NCBI RefSeq assembly: GCF_900963305.1
Contig: NC_042525.1
Location: 7,745,421 to 7,809,420, forward strand
Length of the DNA stretch: 64,000 bases
Origin: Echeneis naucrates
Lineage: Eukaryota > Chordata > Actinopteri > Carangiformes > Echeneidae
Reading direction: 5' to 3'
Position 1 is the first letter of the stretch, and each line of letters begins with the position of its first letter. Positions 29,601-41,008 of this stretch are shown piece after piece. Position numbers and translations under genes: made by a program. The notes beneath the pieces are model-generated. The model worked only from the letters and a program-made list of their open reading frames with translations. It did no database searches and was not told the origin of the DNA.

Positions 29601-32600
29601 GTGGAAAAGTCCTATTAACATTTTTTACTTCTATGCACATATTTCAAAGAGCTGAGAAAAAAATACTACACTACAAACTATACCGCACATACTACACACA
29701 AAAATACTACGCACATTACTAAATGACTGTTTTAGCACTTACTATAAATAGAATCACAGGCACAGTATTATACTGGCAACCCTGCTACCAGTAGTCCACT
29801 ATAAAATCAAGACAAGTACGTGGTTAGGATTACACAACACTAACATACAATAACCAACAACCAGCAACTCTGATTCCAGTGTTTTAACATTAAATCACAT
29901 GACAATCTTCTTCAGCTATTTTCATTAAAGTCGGGTAACCTTTTATGAAATTATAGCATCAGTCATAATTATCCAATGATATATATGTAAATGTATAAAA
30001 AGGCAGGTGACGGATTAAAGGACAAACATGATGAATATGTCAAGGTTACTCAACGGAACATCTACGATGAATTGGTATTAGGCAGCGTCCTTCAGCATTC
30101 TTCACAAAACCCAAGAAAAGCAAATATTTTGGAAAAATGTTTTTCTATTCCTCCAGAGAAGTCAGAGAGCAGGGGGATCATATATACATACGTATGTACA
30201 CACAAACACACACACACACACACACACTATAATATACTTGAAGTATTTTGCTGTTGTGCACCAGTGCTGCTCCTTCCACAAACAAAACTACACTAAAAAC
30301 AAGCAAACAAACGAACCAAACCCCAGAAACAATCCCAGCATGCCCCTGACATCTGGTGGTAATCAAAGGTAATGCAACGGTGGATTTGGAACAAGAAAAA
30401 TCCTTGAAACAGCCACCAGAGAGAGCTGCGTGTGCACCGACTGACATTTGGTTAACACAGCAGACATGTAGAGGCAAAGACGTTGTCATGTGTTTGCTCA
30501 GTGCTGCCTCGGATCAGACCTGTTGACAGGTAAAATCTTTCGACTAAACTACATCATAATTTGAAAAAATAAATCCATATTTACAACCGCCATTAGAATC
30601 CCTGAAATGGAAGACCACAGTTTGACACATATGAAGTACTCTTCAGCAAGGCAGCCAATAAATACTTCAGCAAAGGTGTCAGAGGAGTGAGAGAGACGAA
30701 TATGACTCCAGCAATCAGTACCATCAATATTTTTACAATTAACACAGTAGTGCGCTTAGTAGGTGTGTACAGTTTACCGCTTACAGTATACTGTTTTCAA
30801 TGAGCTTTCTCCAAAAAAAGATGTTTATGATTGCTGCTAAACCTCAGAGGTGAACCACCTGACATGTTCTAACACAGCATGACTAACCCATATCACCTGA
30901 CGACACCTGATAACAATCTTAAAACAACCATGTCAAATTCCTGCAACACATCCGGGCACCATTTCCAGCGTTTTATTCCCACACAGAACCTGTTTGCATG
31001 AATTTTCACAATCAGCCGATGATCAAAAGCTATGTTGAGAAAAAAAACAGCGCTTCATCTGGTTTTCATCGGAGCTCACTCAAATTCATTATGTGTTCAC
31101 CAATTCTGGCCTTAGGCCAGCTTACACACCAAGAACCTCTCTACTGAGTAATGTTTGGTCATGGCCACAAAGAATTTACTCAGTCAGACTTGACTGGTAC
31201 ATGAGGTTAAAGAGAAATACCACAAAACATGTCATATATAAAAAAAAAACAAAAACACATCACTTATCAAGTTTAGATAAAACGCATATGCACCATTATA
31301 GCAATCTATTATCACAGGGCTTTTACATTACCACATATTCGAAATTACCTTTACTCATTTGGCACACCAATTTACTTTCATCCAAAGTTAAAAGTGAGGG
31401 CCATCGAGCATGCAAAAAAGGAAAACATCTATTTAAAAAAAAAGTAAAAAACCCAAGACATGAGTACTGAGTAGCATGCTCCGTTCTATAACAAGAAGAG
31501 TGCGGCCTTGTGTGCCGGAGCTTCCTCTAACAATACAGCAATATTTGACAGCTGTTCTAAATCAGAGACAAGAGTTCACATGAAGGAATTCAGACTGGTA
31601 AGTAAACATGCTCATAGTGGTTATCTAGTAGCAAAACTGACAGATTTCTCCTTTGAAGACACTTCACCTTGCCGATAGAACTTTGACACAAAACAAAGGT
31701 CATTCTTTTTGTAATGGGAAAACTTTCCAAACCAATCTGAGTGCTATGCTTCCATCTTCAACTGAACTTTAATTCACCAGGATCCATTTTCACATCATGG
31801 ATATACTGTAATCAGACTGTGCTGGTATAGCTTTGTAGCAAAGTTTGAATTTTCATGAGAAGATTGTGATAGAGACATTACTGCCGGCTCTGCTCTGTAC
31901 CAGACAGTCTCATTTCTTGTTCAGTCTTCATGATGTACTATCTCTAGTCTGGTCTTTAGACTGTACAGCCTGGCTACCGTCTCAAGGTCTTCCCAGTTTG
32001 AAACCAAAATGTTCTTTGACTTCTAATCTGTTCATTCACTGTCTGCTAAAGAGTGGATGAATCTTTCTGGATAAAATTCTTCTTAAAGAATCAACATAAC
32101 GGATCCTTGGTCCTGTCTGATTGTTTTCAGACTCACAGCACACAAATCCATCAATTATGTCACACCAGACATTGCTGTCCTTTGCTGACTTGCTAACTTA
32201 TTATCTTTAAAGCTTTAGCACTATTTTTGGTATAACTAAACTATATATGACTAAGAGGCTGTTTTGAGACAGGGATTATTTGATTGCCAGTATAGCAAAT
32301 GCTGTATATTGTTTTTGACAAAATACAGGTGAAATACACGAAGTACTATGAATTATTATCATAGATGAGTAAGTTATTATCCTCACTTACCATTAACGCA
32401 GAGTTAAACACTACATTTATAATCAAGCTGAAACATTGGTCAATATGAGTAATAATGCAGAAAAATAAACCTGAAGAATCCCACGAGTAGCCTCTTTATA
32501 CAACTAGTACACTTAAGAAATAAAAATAATTATAGTTTGAGCTGAATTAAAAAATATCAAGAAAATTAAGAGAAAAAATTACAGACTCAGTTCCACATTA

Positions 32601-33508
32601 AACCCCAGATTAAAAATGACTGTGTTTCAATAAAACATGTCAAATGATTCTTAACACTGCGTTCTGTTTCCTCTCAATAAATAATCATGTTCATCTCTTT
32701 TAAAGTTTGACACACTGTGATCACTGGTGCCTTTATCTATGTGCATACATCGCATCCGTGACTGTGGGGGATTTTCCGAGAATGAGACAATATGGTGAGT
32801 CTGGCTAGGGGGAGACCAAAAAAGATTCGAGATCGTTACCACCAAGAAATACACACACAGTCCAGTTCTAAAAAACCCACTTGTGAACACAGAGGGGAAC
32901 TCCCAACCTTAAAATCAGAAGAATTAGCAGATAAATAACCAAACTCTTACAAACTGCTTTTTAGACAAACCACAACAGCAGGCATTTACTGTGGAATTGC
33001 TTTGCTAAGCAGTGAGTATATATGACTTCGGGGGGACTTTTTGTGGTTTGCCAGCTCTTTGGTATGTTGGAAAAGGAGCCAGGAATTGCAGATTTTTAAT
33101 CCATAGTATCGGTCTAAAAATCCAACTGGTTGCAGTTTTGTTGCACATACAACACAACCCACGGACATCGACAGTATAATCATTAACTCCCCCTGTTTAC
33201 CATTGTGTTACTAGCACTGCCCCCTGTCAGGTAATGCGACCACAGCTGAGATCTTCTTACCTCACGAGTCCTCAGCTGGAAGTTTTTCCCTTCATGGTAA
33301 CAGTTGTAGGTCCTCAGCAGTGACAAGATGTCAGACCTGATTGCGAAAACCAGACCACAAATGAAAAATATTGTCAGGTTGAAATTTAATACATGCAATC
33401 TCTATCACACTTCTGCACGCAATTACTGTGCAGTTCATAAACTAAGACAACTTACTTTGGTATCAGTTTGTCTTCACTGAGCTTCACACAGATCTGATGC
33501 TCCCCCAT
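23692..33508 (-). CDS. rassf4: Ras association domain family member 4
   Basis: RASSF4 is a Ras-GTP-binding scaffold of the Hippo/MST pathway and a candidate tumour suppressor. Ten coding exons in transcript order: 33508-33456, 33336-33261, 26768-26662, 26450-26389, 25680-25511, 25130-25029, 24955-24904, 24811-24690, 24243-24146 and 23761-23692. Phases agree and give 303 aa; human has 321. The N-terminus has [20 protein letters not shown] and [17 protein letters not shown]; the middle has [11 protein letters not shown] and [13 protein letters not shown]; the RA domain starts near residue 157 ([20 protein letters not shown]); the C-terminal SARAH domain starts near 249 ([19 protein letters not shown]). 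HESGERT and [13 protein letters not shown] favour RASSF4 over RASSF2. The 62-bp exon 26450-26389 is weakly conserved and is called from splice sites and phase. Two genes sit antisense in its introns. Confidence 0.94.
27725..27748. repeat. (GA)n microsatellite
   Basis: A GA tract of about 12 units in the long RASSF4 intron, between RASSF4 exon 3 and DEPP1. Confidence 0.85.
28084..28090 (+). promoter_or_regulatory. FOXO-type element upstream of DEPP1
   Basis: GTAAACA, the core of the forkhead/FOXO element, lies about 190 bp upstream of the DEPP1 TATA box. Human DEPP1 is a known FOXO target. A seven-base match is common by chance, so this is suggestive only. Confidence 0.35.
28277..28282 (+). 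promoter_or_regulatory. DEPP1 TATA box
   Basis: TATAAA lies in a CTATAAAGC context about 100 bp before the donor of the untranslated first exon. Transcription would start near 28307. Confidence 0.65.
28305..28376 (+). other. DEPP1 5' untranslated exon
   Basis: The segment between the TATA box and a clean donor (CACAG then GTAAGC, last exon base 28376) contains no useful start codon. It is followed by a 252-bp intron ending in the acceptor at 28627-28628, immediately before the DEPP1 start codon. The 5' edge is estimated from the TATA box. Confidence 0.6.
28630..29013 (+). CDS. depp1: DEPP1, autophagy regulator (fish form)
   Basis: DEPP1 is a FOXO- and hormone-induced protein linked to peroxisomes, oxidative stress and autophagy. 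A single coding exon gives 127 aa. The start is fixed by an acceptor one base before the ATG. The N-terminus [19 protein letters not shown] matches human [33 protein letters not shown] matches human PSLDDYVRSISRLA, and DPVDWLFGQ near the end matches human DPLDWLFGE. The human protein is 212 aa, so the fish form stops soon after the DWLFG motif and lacks the C-terminal half, including the human RTLYSHLPVIHEL ending, which I could not find downstream. As in human, DEPP1 lies beside RASSF4. Here it is fully inside a RASSF4 intron, antisense. A probable poly(A) signal AATAAA is at 29245-29250. Confidence 0.9.
   Translation: MKRRRLLLSLPHLPTITETLEDLPVHPSSSQCTQGAQSLEDYMSSIQALACPSEPPSCGPVRLQRSPRLRQFSKAQMKLSVSASLPRGSPRTLRTSKPSSLGLSSTEDLSLKMDKDPVDWLFGQIRT
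29014..33260. other. Rest of the long RASSF4 intron
   Basis: Between DEPP1 and RASSF4 coding exon 2 I find no further exon. The DNA is AT-rich with a (CA)n tract at about 30205-30227 and short A-runs. Confidence 0.5.
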
Positions 33509-33800
33509 TCTGTTTAGAGTACAGCTGTAGGAGGAAAATATTGCAAAGATTAAAAAGGACATAATGATCATATTATCTCCAAATCTACATTAATTTAATT
33601 CACCACCATGTTCCACTTTAATGAGATTTATATATTCCTGCAATGGTAGAAATGAGTAGAAATCACAGTGTTGTTGACACACAGCCAAAAAAGTATTGTC
33701 ATGTTGTTCCAGCAAAGGTTAACAAAGCCTGGAAATGGACAGTCTCTACAAGACTCATTCAAGGAAAGTTTCTGCCTTTGTGTATTGCTTATTAACAATT

Positions 33801-33811
33801 GAAACGAAAAC
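33801..33811 (+). promoter_or_regulatory. ISRE-like element upstream of the chemokine
   Basis: GAAACGAAAAC fits the GAAANNGAAA interferon-stimulated response element core, about 270 bp upstream of the chemokine TATA box. It is unproven. Confidence 0.45.
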
Positions 33812-34023
33812 ACTTTCTTCATAAGAAAACACCTCCGGTGTCTCTCTGGCATTTTCCAGAAAACGAATCCTGTCTTTTTTTGCCAAAAAGACAAAAAAAG
33901 AACAAACACAGGGGAATTCATTATTCACTTTGTCCTTCAAGATGTCAAGTCTCTGAAGACAAAACTGAAGGAATACTGTCCCTGATCCCTGCATCCTGCA
34001 TCAAATCAGAAAGAAAGTGCCAC

Positions 34024-34033
34024 GGGAATTTCC
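34024..34033 (+). promoter_or_regulatory. NF-kB site of the chemokine promoter
   Basis: GGGAATTTCC is a full match to the NF-kB consensus GGGRNNYYCC, about 46 bp upstream of the TATA box of the CXC chemokine. Spacing and orientation are typical of inducible chemokine promoters. Confidence 0.7.
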
Positions 34034-34078
34034 TGGTTTGGAAAGCCCAGCTCGGAGAGAGCGGGGGAGGAGCACACA

Positions 34079-34084
34079 TATAAA
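34079..34084 (+). promoter_or_regulatory. TATA box of the CXC chemokine
   Basis: TATAAA lies in an ACATATAAAGC context, 55 bp before the start codon. This leaves a short 5' UTR of about 25 nt. Confidence 0.7.
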
Positions 34085-34133
34085 GCAGGCTCAGGCTCAG
34101 GAGATCAGTGTCAACGTTCAACTTGCAGCCACT

Positions 34134-35318
34134 ATGAAGTGTTCCCTTCCCTCAATCTGTCAGCTCGCCTTCCTGAGCCTCTGCTGTGCTCTGATTGCAG
34201 GTAAGAATCATTTGGTTGATTTGTGCTTATATCTGAGTATTTTTCTGTGCTTAAATCTGGCCAACAAAACGGCTCGGAATTTCACTTTGTAATGGAAAGA
34301 ATCTCTTTTCTTGCAGGAACTTAATCCCTGCTTGTGTTGCACATATTGAATTAATCAGCAATCCTGTAATTTTCTGTGCGCAGTGAGAGAGTCGGACAGC
34401 ACATTTGTCCCGGGAAGATGCCGATGCCCAATTTCACAAGATGGCATCAAAGGGCAGCTGAAAGGCCTGACAGTTTACCAAAAAAGCCCAACATGCAACA
34501 AGATCACAGTCATGTGAGTGTCAGATCCTGCAAATGCACAAATTCATCTATTCTTGTGTCCAGAGGAGTGCAACTAAAAGTGTCAATTTTACATGTATTT
34601 TTCAGAGTCACGCTGAAGAGTAAAAATGAGCAAGTGTGCCTCAATCCAGAGGCCCTGATGGGCAAACAGCTAATTCGCTGCTGGAATAGGTGAGCGTCTT
34701 GATAAATGAAACGTAAATATAAGTTAAAAACACAAACATATTAGGGGCATGAAGAGTGACCATTTGGATAGGATCTTTGGCTTTTGAGGTACACTAAACC
34801 TTTGTAAACCGCAGAAGATCGCACAACGTTTAAACTTAGGCTTAAATTTAGGGTTCAATTCAATTAGGCAATGGCTTCTCACACGACAGAACAACGGAGA
34901 CTATGTGAGGTCCTGTTCTGGTAAAGAAGGGTTCCACCCATCCAATTTACCGGAAATCCCTGGTAACAGTATCTTATTTGTTCCCAAACCAGTTCTCTTA
35001 AGACCAAGGCCTATAATTTTGCCTCTCATGTGTTGGTAATTAATTACTTTTGTATTAGAATGCAAGCTTTCTTGTCTTTCTTGACGATTTTGATGAGTCC
35101 ACCTACATGAACCATTATTCTCAACCATCATCAGTTCTACACAAATGCTTTCTGATACTGCAGGAAAGTCTGTTTCTGCCTCTGCCTCTACATTAAAGAT
35201 GGAACGTATGTGTTTGCTTTCTAGAGTTCACAGTATGGGTCATGATGTGACACTGTGCCTGAGGAGAAGGAGAAACAGAAGGAAGGGCGGCCAGCGCCGG
35301 CGGCCACAGCAACAGTGA
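34134..35318 (+). CDS. ELR-negative CXC chemokine with Arg-rich tail
   Basis: Secreted chemokine, probably acting on leukocytes through a CXCR. Four exons (34134-34200, 34384-34513, 34606-34689, 35225-35318), all GT-AG and in phase, give 124 aa. Residues 1-22 are a signal peptide. The CXC motif is Cys35-Arg-Cys37 (PGRCRCPIS), with the partner cysteines Cys60 and Cys77. No ELR precedes the CXC. The intron phases 1-2-2 fit the four-exon CXC plan. Two extra cysteines (Cys91, Cys105) lie after the core helix. The tail is strongly basic (RRRRNRRKGGQRRRP), recalling CXCL9 and CXCL11. I cannot assign it to a named fish CXCL. It is not CXCL12, which has a KPVSLSYRCPCRF-like start. It lies antisense in the first RASSF4 intron. 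An NF-kB site, a TATA box and an ISRE-like motif upstream suggest induction by infection or interferon. Confidence 0.92.
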
Positions 35319-36159
35319 CCATAACTCAAAAGCTTCGTCCTAAAACTCTCAATGATTCACCATCCAGCAAAATGAGGTTAAGCCACTTCATGGAGAGAAG
35401 AGGCCAAAAGCTGTTTCTTGTCAAAGTGTTGATTGTTTTACAACAGAAAGCCAGCAGCTGCCAAAGAAACAGCACATCAGCACTTCTCTCTCTTAAAATG
35501 TCTAACATCTCTGACATCAAAAATCCCTGAATTTCGGTCTGAGACACTCAATGACTGCAGCATTGAATGTCTCAGCAGCAGGGGACCTTTGCGTAAATAA
35601 CTCATGTACTGCTTTAAGTTAGGCCCTGGGGGCTTATCAAAAACATTAAGATTTAGCAGTAAAACACTAACCAATGGTCAGTATATTTGTTGCGAGTTTC
35701 TATATGCAGCTGTAAAATGTTTAAATGTGTTGGTTATTTATTTTTATAAGATTTTTTTTCCATATATTGTTTCATTTTTTAAATAAATATCTGAACAATA
35801 GTGTGGCATTGTGTGTTATTTGTTGTTAAAGCTCGTGTCTGAAGAACCAAAGGATATTTCCTTGGCAGGACAGGAGAGCTTAATAAACTACAGGATGTGA
35901 GTCAGCAGTGGGCACAAAAGAAAAACCAACTTTTAAAAATATCTGCCATAACAGCAGCTTACCCCTTCTATGAAATCTACAGAAGTGACCAATTATAAGG
36001 GAATTTGAGACGCAATTGGTGGAATGTTTTACACTTTTATCGTCTGGTGTTGCTCAACAGACACTGATCAGGGTGGTGAAAGTGATTCATTGTGTTCATG
36101 GTTCATCACACAACCATGCTCCAAACAACTCGTTGTTTTCCTGTAAATCATGTGACTGG

Positions 36160-36162
<3 letters not shown>

Positions 36163-36237
<75 letters not shown>
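36163..36237. repeat. Long (CA)n microsatellite
   Basis: A perfect CA tract of about 37 units in the first RASSF4 intron, followed by a short CT run. It is likely length-polymorphic. Confidence 0.95.
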
Positions 36238-36240
<3 letters not shown>

Positions 36241-37867
36241 CTCTGAATTTGATGATGAATAAACTAGGCAAGCATCAACGTGTCCTGTTCCAAATGTAAT
36301 TACTTTGGTCGGTTGGAAATCTCCTTGAGATATTTCACAGCACTCCAGCATGAGGGCAAAACAGAAAGTGAAAGTCAACTGCTGAACAATGTCCCCTCTG
36401 CCACAGACAGAGCTGGGAAGGCATTTTTTCCCATAACACGGTGTTCATGTTTGTTTGAATTGAACTCAATAGTTTTTTTGTTTTCCTTGCTGAGGGGATT
36501 AGACAGGATACTAACTGAGAGGAAATGTCAACAGCTGTCCAAATGACTGTCTTGTTTCTGCTTGATACGACACCAGCACAAACAGAAGCACAGGATCTAA
36601 TGAATAATACAGGCATTGTGCAGTTTACATCACTCTATGTATGTGACAGGTGCTGCTTTGTTCATGCTACCGAGCTAAATATAACTAATTCAAACGGACA
36701 TCACCGTAATCACAAACATTAAAACGCAGTTTAATTTTAATAACAATACAATTCTACAAATGCTAAGATACACCATTTTCTGCTACAAATATTACTGACT
36801 AAATTTTTTTTATAAATAACGGCCTTGCACTTTAACTTGGATACATTCTGGCATCTTAGCTTGTGATTTCATATGATGATCTTTGTTAAACTTTTTGACA
36901 CAAATTGCTGCTTCAGTTCGCTTTTTCTGTGATACACTACCTGTAATGCAAAAGTAAGCAAGTTTTTCAATGCACAAGTGATGTGATGTTGGATTCATCT
37001 ACAACCTTTAGTAGCACTGAAGTAAAAAGTGTCATAGTGTGGTATTCACAGCTATTAGCTATGTGTTAGCTAAAGCAAAATGTTTCAAAGGTCAGATTTT
37101 TTTCCAATGAGTGTTACTTTTTATGATATTGCTCATTTTTTCCCCTATGAAAACTGTAATCCTTTATATATATTATTTTATCTTTTTCAGCTGTAGACTC
37201 TCCTTCCAACAAACACTGGACTTCACATTTGAGGACTTGCTTCTAAAAACACTCGTCACCTTGGACATGCAGTCATGAAACACATGTCACAGTGGTTCCA
37301 CCTAGTGTCTAAAGTGTGACGTACAACAAACTTAATCTTGATCCTCATCCACTGCTGAACAGTTGCTCCCCTTTTACTCACTGATCATTCATTAATGGGT
37401 TAAATGTCTCAGTCTGATTTTGGTCTCTCTTCACAGAGAAAACGCCTGCAGGACTGCTTTAATGTAGGCTTTTCTCCAATGTGTGAAATCACTGAGCTCT
37501 TGCTTGGACTCCCCAGTAGTCTACAGTCTCTGCTGAGCAAAGAAATCGCAGTGTGTGTCATTTGGCCACATGATATAGGAGGTTATTCTTCTCTTTTCTT
37601 GAGGCTGAAAGAGAAGTTTCTTGTAGGAAAGAAAAAGAAGGGGGAAATGCTTGCATTAGTAGAGCCAGTCACCCAAAAAAAAAAAACAAACCAGGAAACA
37701 AGACTGCCCAGTACTGACCACACAACTACCTTACTGGGAAGTGACACCGGGAAGTGAGGCAGAAATTTAGCAGAACAATGACCACTGAGCACAAAAAAGA
37801 AGACAAGTAATCTGAATCATTATCACACAGCTGCTCCTCTTGCAATTCTGCCTGAAATCCATTAAAG

Positions 37868-37897
37868 GATCAAAAAAAAAAAAAAAAAAAAAAAAAA
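37868..37897. repeat. Poly(A) run
   Basis: About 27 A residues in the first RASSF4 intron. No SINE body or target-site duplication is evident beside it. Confidence 0.8.
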
Positions 37898-38159
37898 CTA
37901 ACTTTAAAGGGCAGTTCATCATCTACCTATATAACAATCCAGTAATGTTATTGTAAATTACACCTCTCAGCACCTCTCCCTGTAATGACCTCTGGCAATG
38001 TCTCTCCACTTTCATCCAAGGTAACTGCTGACAGAGCCGACGCATAATTGGATGGTCAGTCTATCTTGTCATACATATTTATACATAATAATGGCCGTAT
38101 AAATATTCCATCACTTCAAAGATTCCAGTCTGTCACCATTACTATGAATTATTCAGCAA

Positions 38160-38500
38160 GTGCACATGGCTGCACAGCAGATGGACCAAAGGCTGGGAGC
38201 AAAGAAAAATAGGAGTCGCTGGGGTTTTGGTGAATTTACGCATTCTGTGTCTTCTTTTCTCTGCTCTCCTCTTCTGTGGCTGAATCGCGCGCACACACGT
38301 CGATGCGTGTAAGCTCCCTCGGCGGACAAAGAACCGTCTCTGCAGGTCTGCTAATTGGTTTGATCATCGCGAGATTCGTATCCAATTATCGCACCTCAGC
38401 CTGCAGCTGCGTCCCGGGTCGATCCAAATAGCGCGCAAAGTGCCCTTAATACAAAAGTCTTCATATCACAGAAAAACGCTGGCTGAAAAAGGGGACATAT
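38160..38500. other. Complex CpG-bearing stretch, possible conserved non-coding element
   Basis: Non-repetitive DNA with CpGs and motifs such as CTAATTGG, GATCATCGCGAGATT and CAGCTG, just inside the first RASSF4 intron. It has no coding potential that I can support. Its complexity contrasts with the simple AT-rich intron around it, so it may be an enhancer or part of the promoter. Confidence 0.3.
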
Positions 38501-38818
38501 CCCTGCAGATCACCTGACGAGGATTGATCTAATTATTTTTATGCAGTCTTTATTTAAATGGAGTTTAATATAGCTAGGATTAAAGATGAGAGCTGATGAA
38601 AAGTAAACGTTCAGTCGCCATAGTATCTTATTATTGTAAATGTAAAAATAAACAACTGTTACCGTTAAATAACCTGCATCCAACTTCTGAAGCCCATTTA
38701 ACTGTGTGTGTTTTCAGTCTTTAACCGGATTATTTCATTTGTCAACCCTCCCTTAAGTGTTTTCTTAACAAAAGAAAAAAAAAACCCCTGTGGTGAATTT
38801 GATCAATGTGGGTCTTAC

Positions 38819-38955
38819 CATATCAAACCGAGTCCTCCGTCTTCTTCCGTATGACAGCCGGTGGTCTCCTCTATCCCGCCTCTCCCTCCTGATCTTCACG
38901 GCTCCGTTACCGTGCTGCGTTCAGAGCCGGAGAGTGAAACTGACCGCAGGATGAG
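38819..38955 (-). other. RASSF4 5' untranslated exon and promoter
   Basis: Read on the minus strand, a GC-rich segment ends in a strong donor (GATATG then GTAAGACC, last exon base 38819). Its acceptor partner is at the exon holding the RASSF4 start codon (exon edge 33524). The upstream DNA to about 39010 has many CpGs and two CCAAT-type boxes (seen as ATTGG/CCAAT near 38956 and 38987), consistent with a TATA-less promoter. The 5' edge is estimated. Confidence 0.6.
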
Positions 38956-39010
38956 CCAATAGGAGGCGGGCGCCGACACGCTCCAGCCAATCAGCGTCAG
39001 AAGTGGGCGG

Positions 39011-39406
39011 GGCCAACACAATCAAGGCTGCATACCTCTCTGCTCCTGATCGAGGTGAATGTGGGCCCGCAGCAGCGTCTTGATTTTTTTTTTCCATGTA
39101 TCATCAGACAACACCAATTTAAAGTGTGATTACACAAAATGATTTTTGACAGAATCCACTTAAGTTGCACACACATGTGATAAAAAGAGCCAATTCTGTA
39201 TTTTCTTGATTTTCCCCATTTCACATTTGAATTAGTAAATCCAGTCCTGTTGTTGTTGGGTTTGTGTGTGTGTGTGTGTGTGTGTGTGGTGTAGAAGTAA
39301 AGGAGGAAGTCAGTGTGACCTGTTAAGATTTATTTTACCCATCCTGTTTTTGAGCCTGGCTCCGGCATCTAGGAAACCTTTGCAGGGTGGAGGCAGAAGC
39401 TGTAGG

Positions 39407-39441
<35 letters not shown>

Positions 39442-41008
39442 TCTCTCTCTCTCTCTCTCTGCCTGTCTCTCTGCCTGTCTGTCTGTCTGAAAAGGATTTA
39501 TGATTGAGCATGCACAGAGGAAGTAAGTTGTTCCAACAGCTGAATAACTTCCCTCACTGGGAACAGCTCATAGCGAAGGATCTGGGGAAGAAGTTGGTGG
39601 GGAATTTATGGAAGTGGACTGGAAATAATGACGTTCTTCTCCCCGCTCCTTTGTTCATTACTGGGTCACTCAGCTGCTAATTGACCAGATATCCTCCTGA
39701 AGAGGACAATGCGGCCCTGCTCATGGCCCGCTGAGTGGCCTGAGCAAACTCTGCACAAAGACTCCCTGTTCTCTCCATAAAGCAGCAGAGCATCTCCTGA
39801 CTGCAGTCACATGTCATGGCTTTGATATATAGGGCAAAAAAAAAAACAAAACATATTTAAAAGGTTGAGAGAATATTTGGAATAATACTACACTGCTGCT
39901 GGGGATGAAGATTGCGTGTAACATGAAGTTGTTTCACCCTGAGGCGTGTGTGTTTTTACAAGTCTGCTGTCTGACCCCAGTGAGGTATTTTTTGATGAAT
40001 GAGATGCTGTTATTGATTCTCTCTTCAGCTTTGATGCTGAAGAGCTATTGCCTCTTAAGGATACATACACTTACACACCTACTGTTCTGTGAACAAAGGA
40101 CAGAGGAATACGATGAGTGTACATTGGTGTGTGTGTGTGTGTGCTTGTGTTTTGACTGAGCAAAAATACTATTGATTTATGACCTGAACAGAAGAGAGGA
40201 TTGTTGTTATGATTGGATCCGCTGTAGCACTGTGGAAAAACAAACAAATGAAACAATAACACAAGATTATAGAGTCTGAGACACCTTATTAATGTCATCA
40301 ATGCAAAACCTATGACATGTCATTAGCGCATGAATAATACTTGTAATTATTTTTAGTGTGCTGGCACATTAGAGGTGTTTCGGTGAAGCGTAGGCCTATG
40401 GTGGCGCTCTGGTGGGCGATCTGATGCTTCTCTCATCACCATAATAACGCCGGCGCTCCTCCCAGAGCTCCGTCTCCATGGTCACCACTCACACATTACA
40501 AACACACAATGAGGAGACTTGAATGTGACTAAAACACATTGCACCTGCACAATCTGCTGCTCTCAAGTCACATTCGCACACATTCTCACTGACGCTGAAT
40601 GGATCAAACTCTTGATCTAATTTACCACCTTATGAATAATGTATGCTTCAGTAACTGGATGGATTACATGACGCTAATGTCTGCTTTTCAATCAGTGCTG
40701 GCTCTGCAAAAAAAAAAAAACCAAAACACTGGCTATCACATTAAAAGCCACCCACACGCACATGTAGGTAAAAGTGGTTTAATTTCTTTGAATTTATACA
40801 TTTGATGCTGCTGGAAATACTTAACACTAGATGATAGATTTCATGCATCAGATTTTCATGGTGCACAAATGGATCTTTTTCAAGTAAAAAAATGTACAAA
40901 TCAGCCACAGTGTAGAACCATCTGGTTTTACCCAGCCAGTATGACTAAATCACACGATTTCCATCACGTGTTATCAGTAAGGAGCTCAGTTTGAGCACAG
41001 GGGGACCT
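39011..41008. other. Spacer between RASSF4 promoter and TMEM72
   Basis: No exon is supported. The spacer holds microsatellites at 39263-39288 (TG) and 39409-39488 (GT, then CT, then CTGT), a TG tract near 40124-40142, and a CTCF-like string TGGCGCTCTGGTGGG at 40402-40415. The last is a motif resemblance only. Confidence 0.5.
39409..39488. repeat. Compound GT/CT/CTGT microsatellite
   Basis: About 16 GT units (39409-39440) run into 10 CT units (39441-39460) and then an imperfect CTGT/CTCTG series. Confidence 0.9.

Noticed and set aside
34134-35318. Nested chemokine as CXCL12
   Set aside because: Position near the CXCL12-TMEM72-RASSF4 block suggested it, but the mature start (VRESDSTFVPGRCRCP) and Arg-rich tail do not match CXCL12.
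36016-36378. Open frames through the long CA tract on both strands
   Set aside because: His-Thr and Cys-Val runs are artefacts of the dinucleotide repeat.
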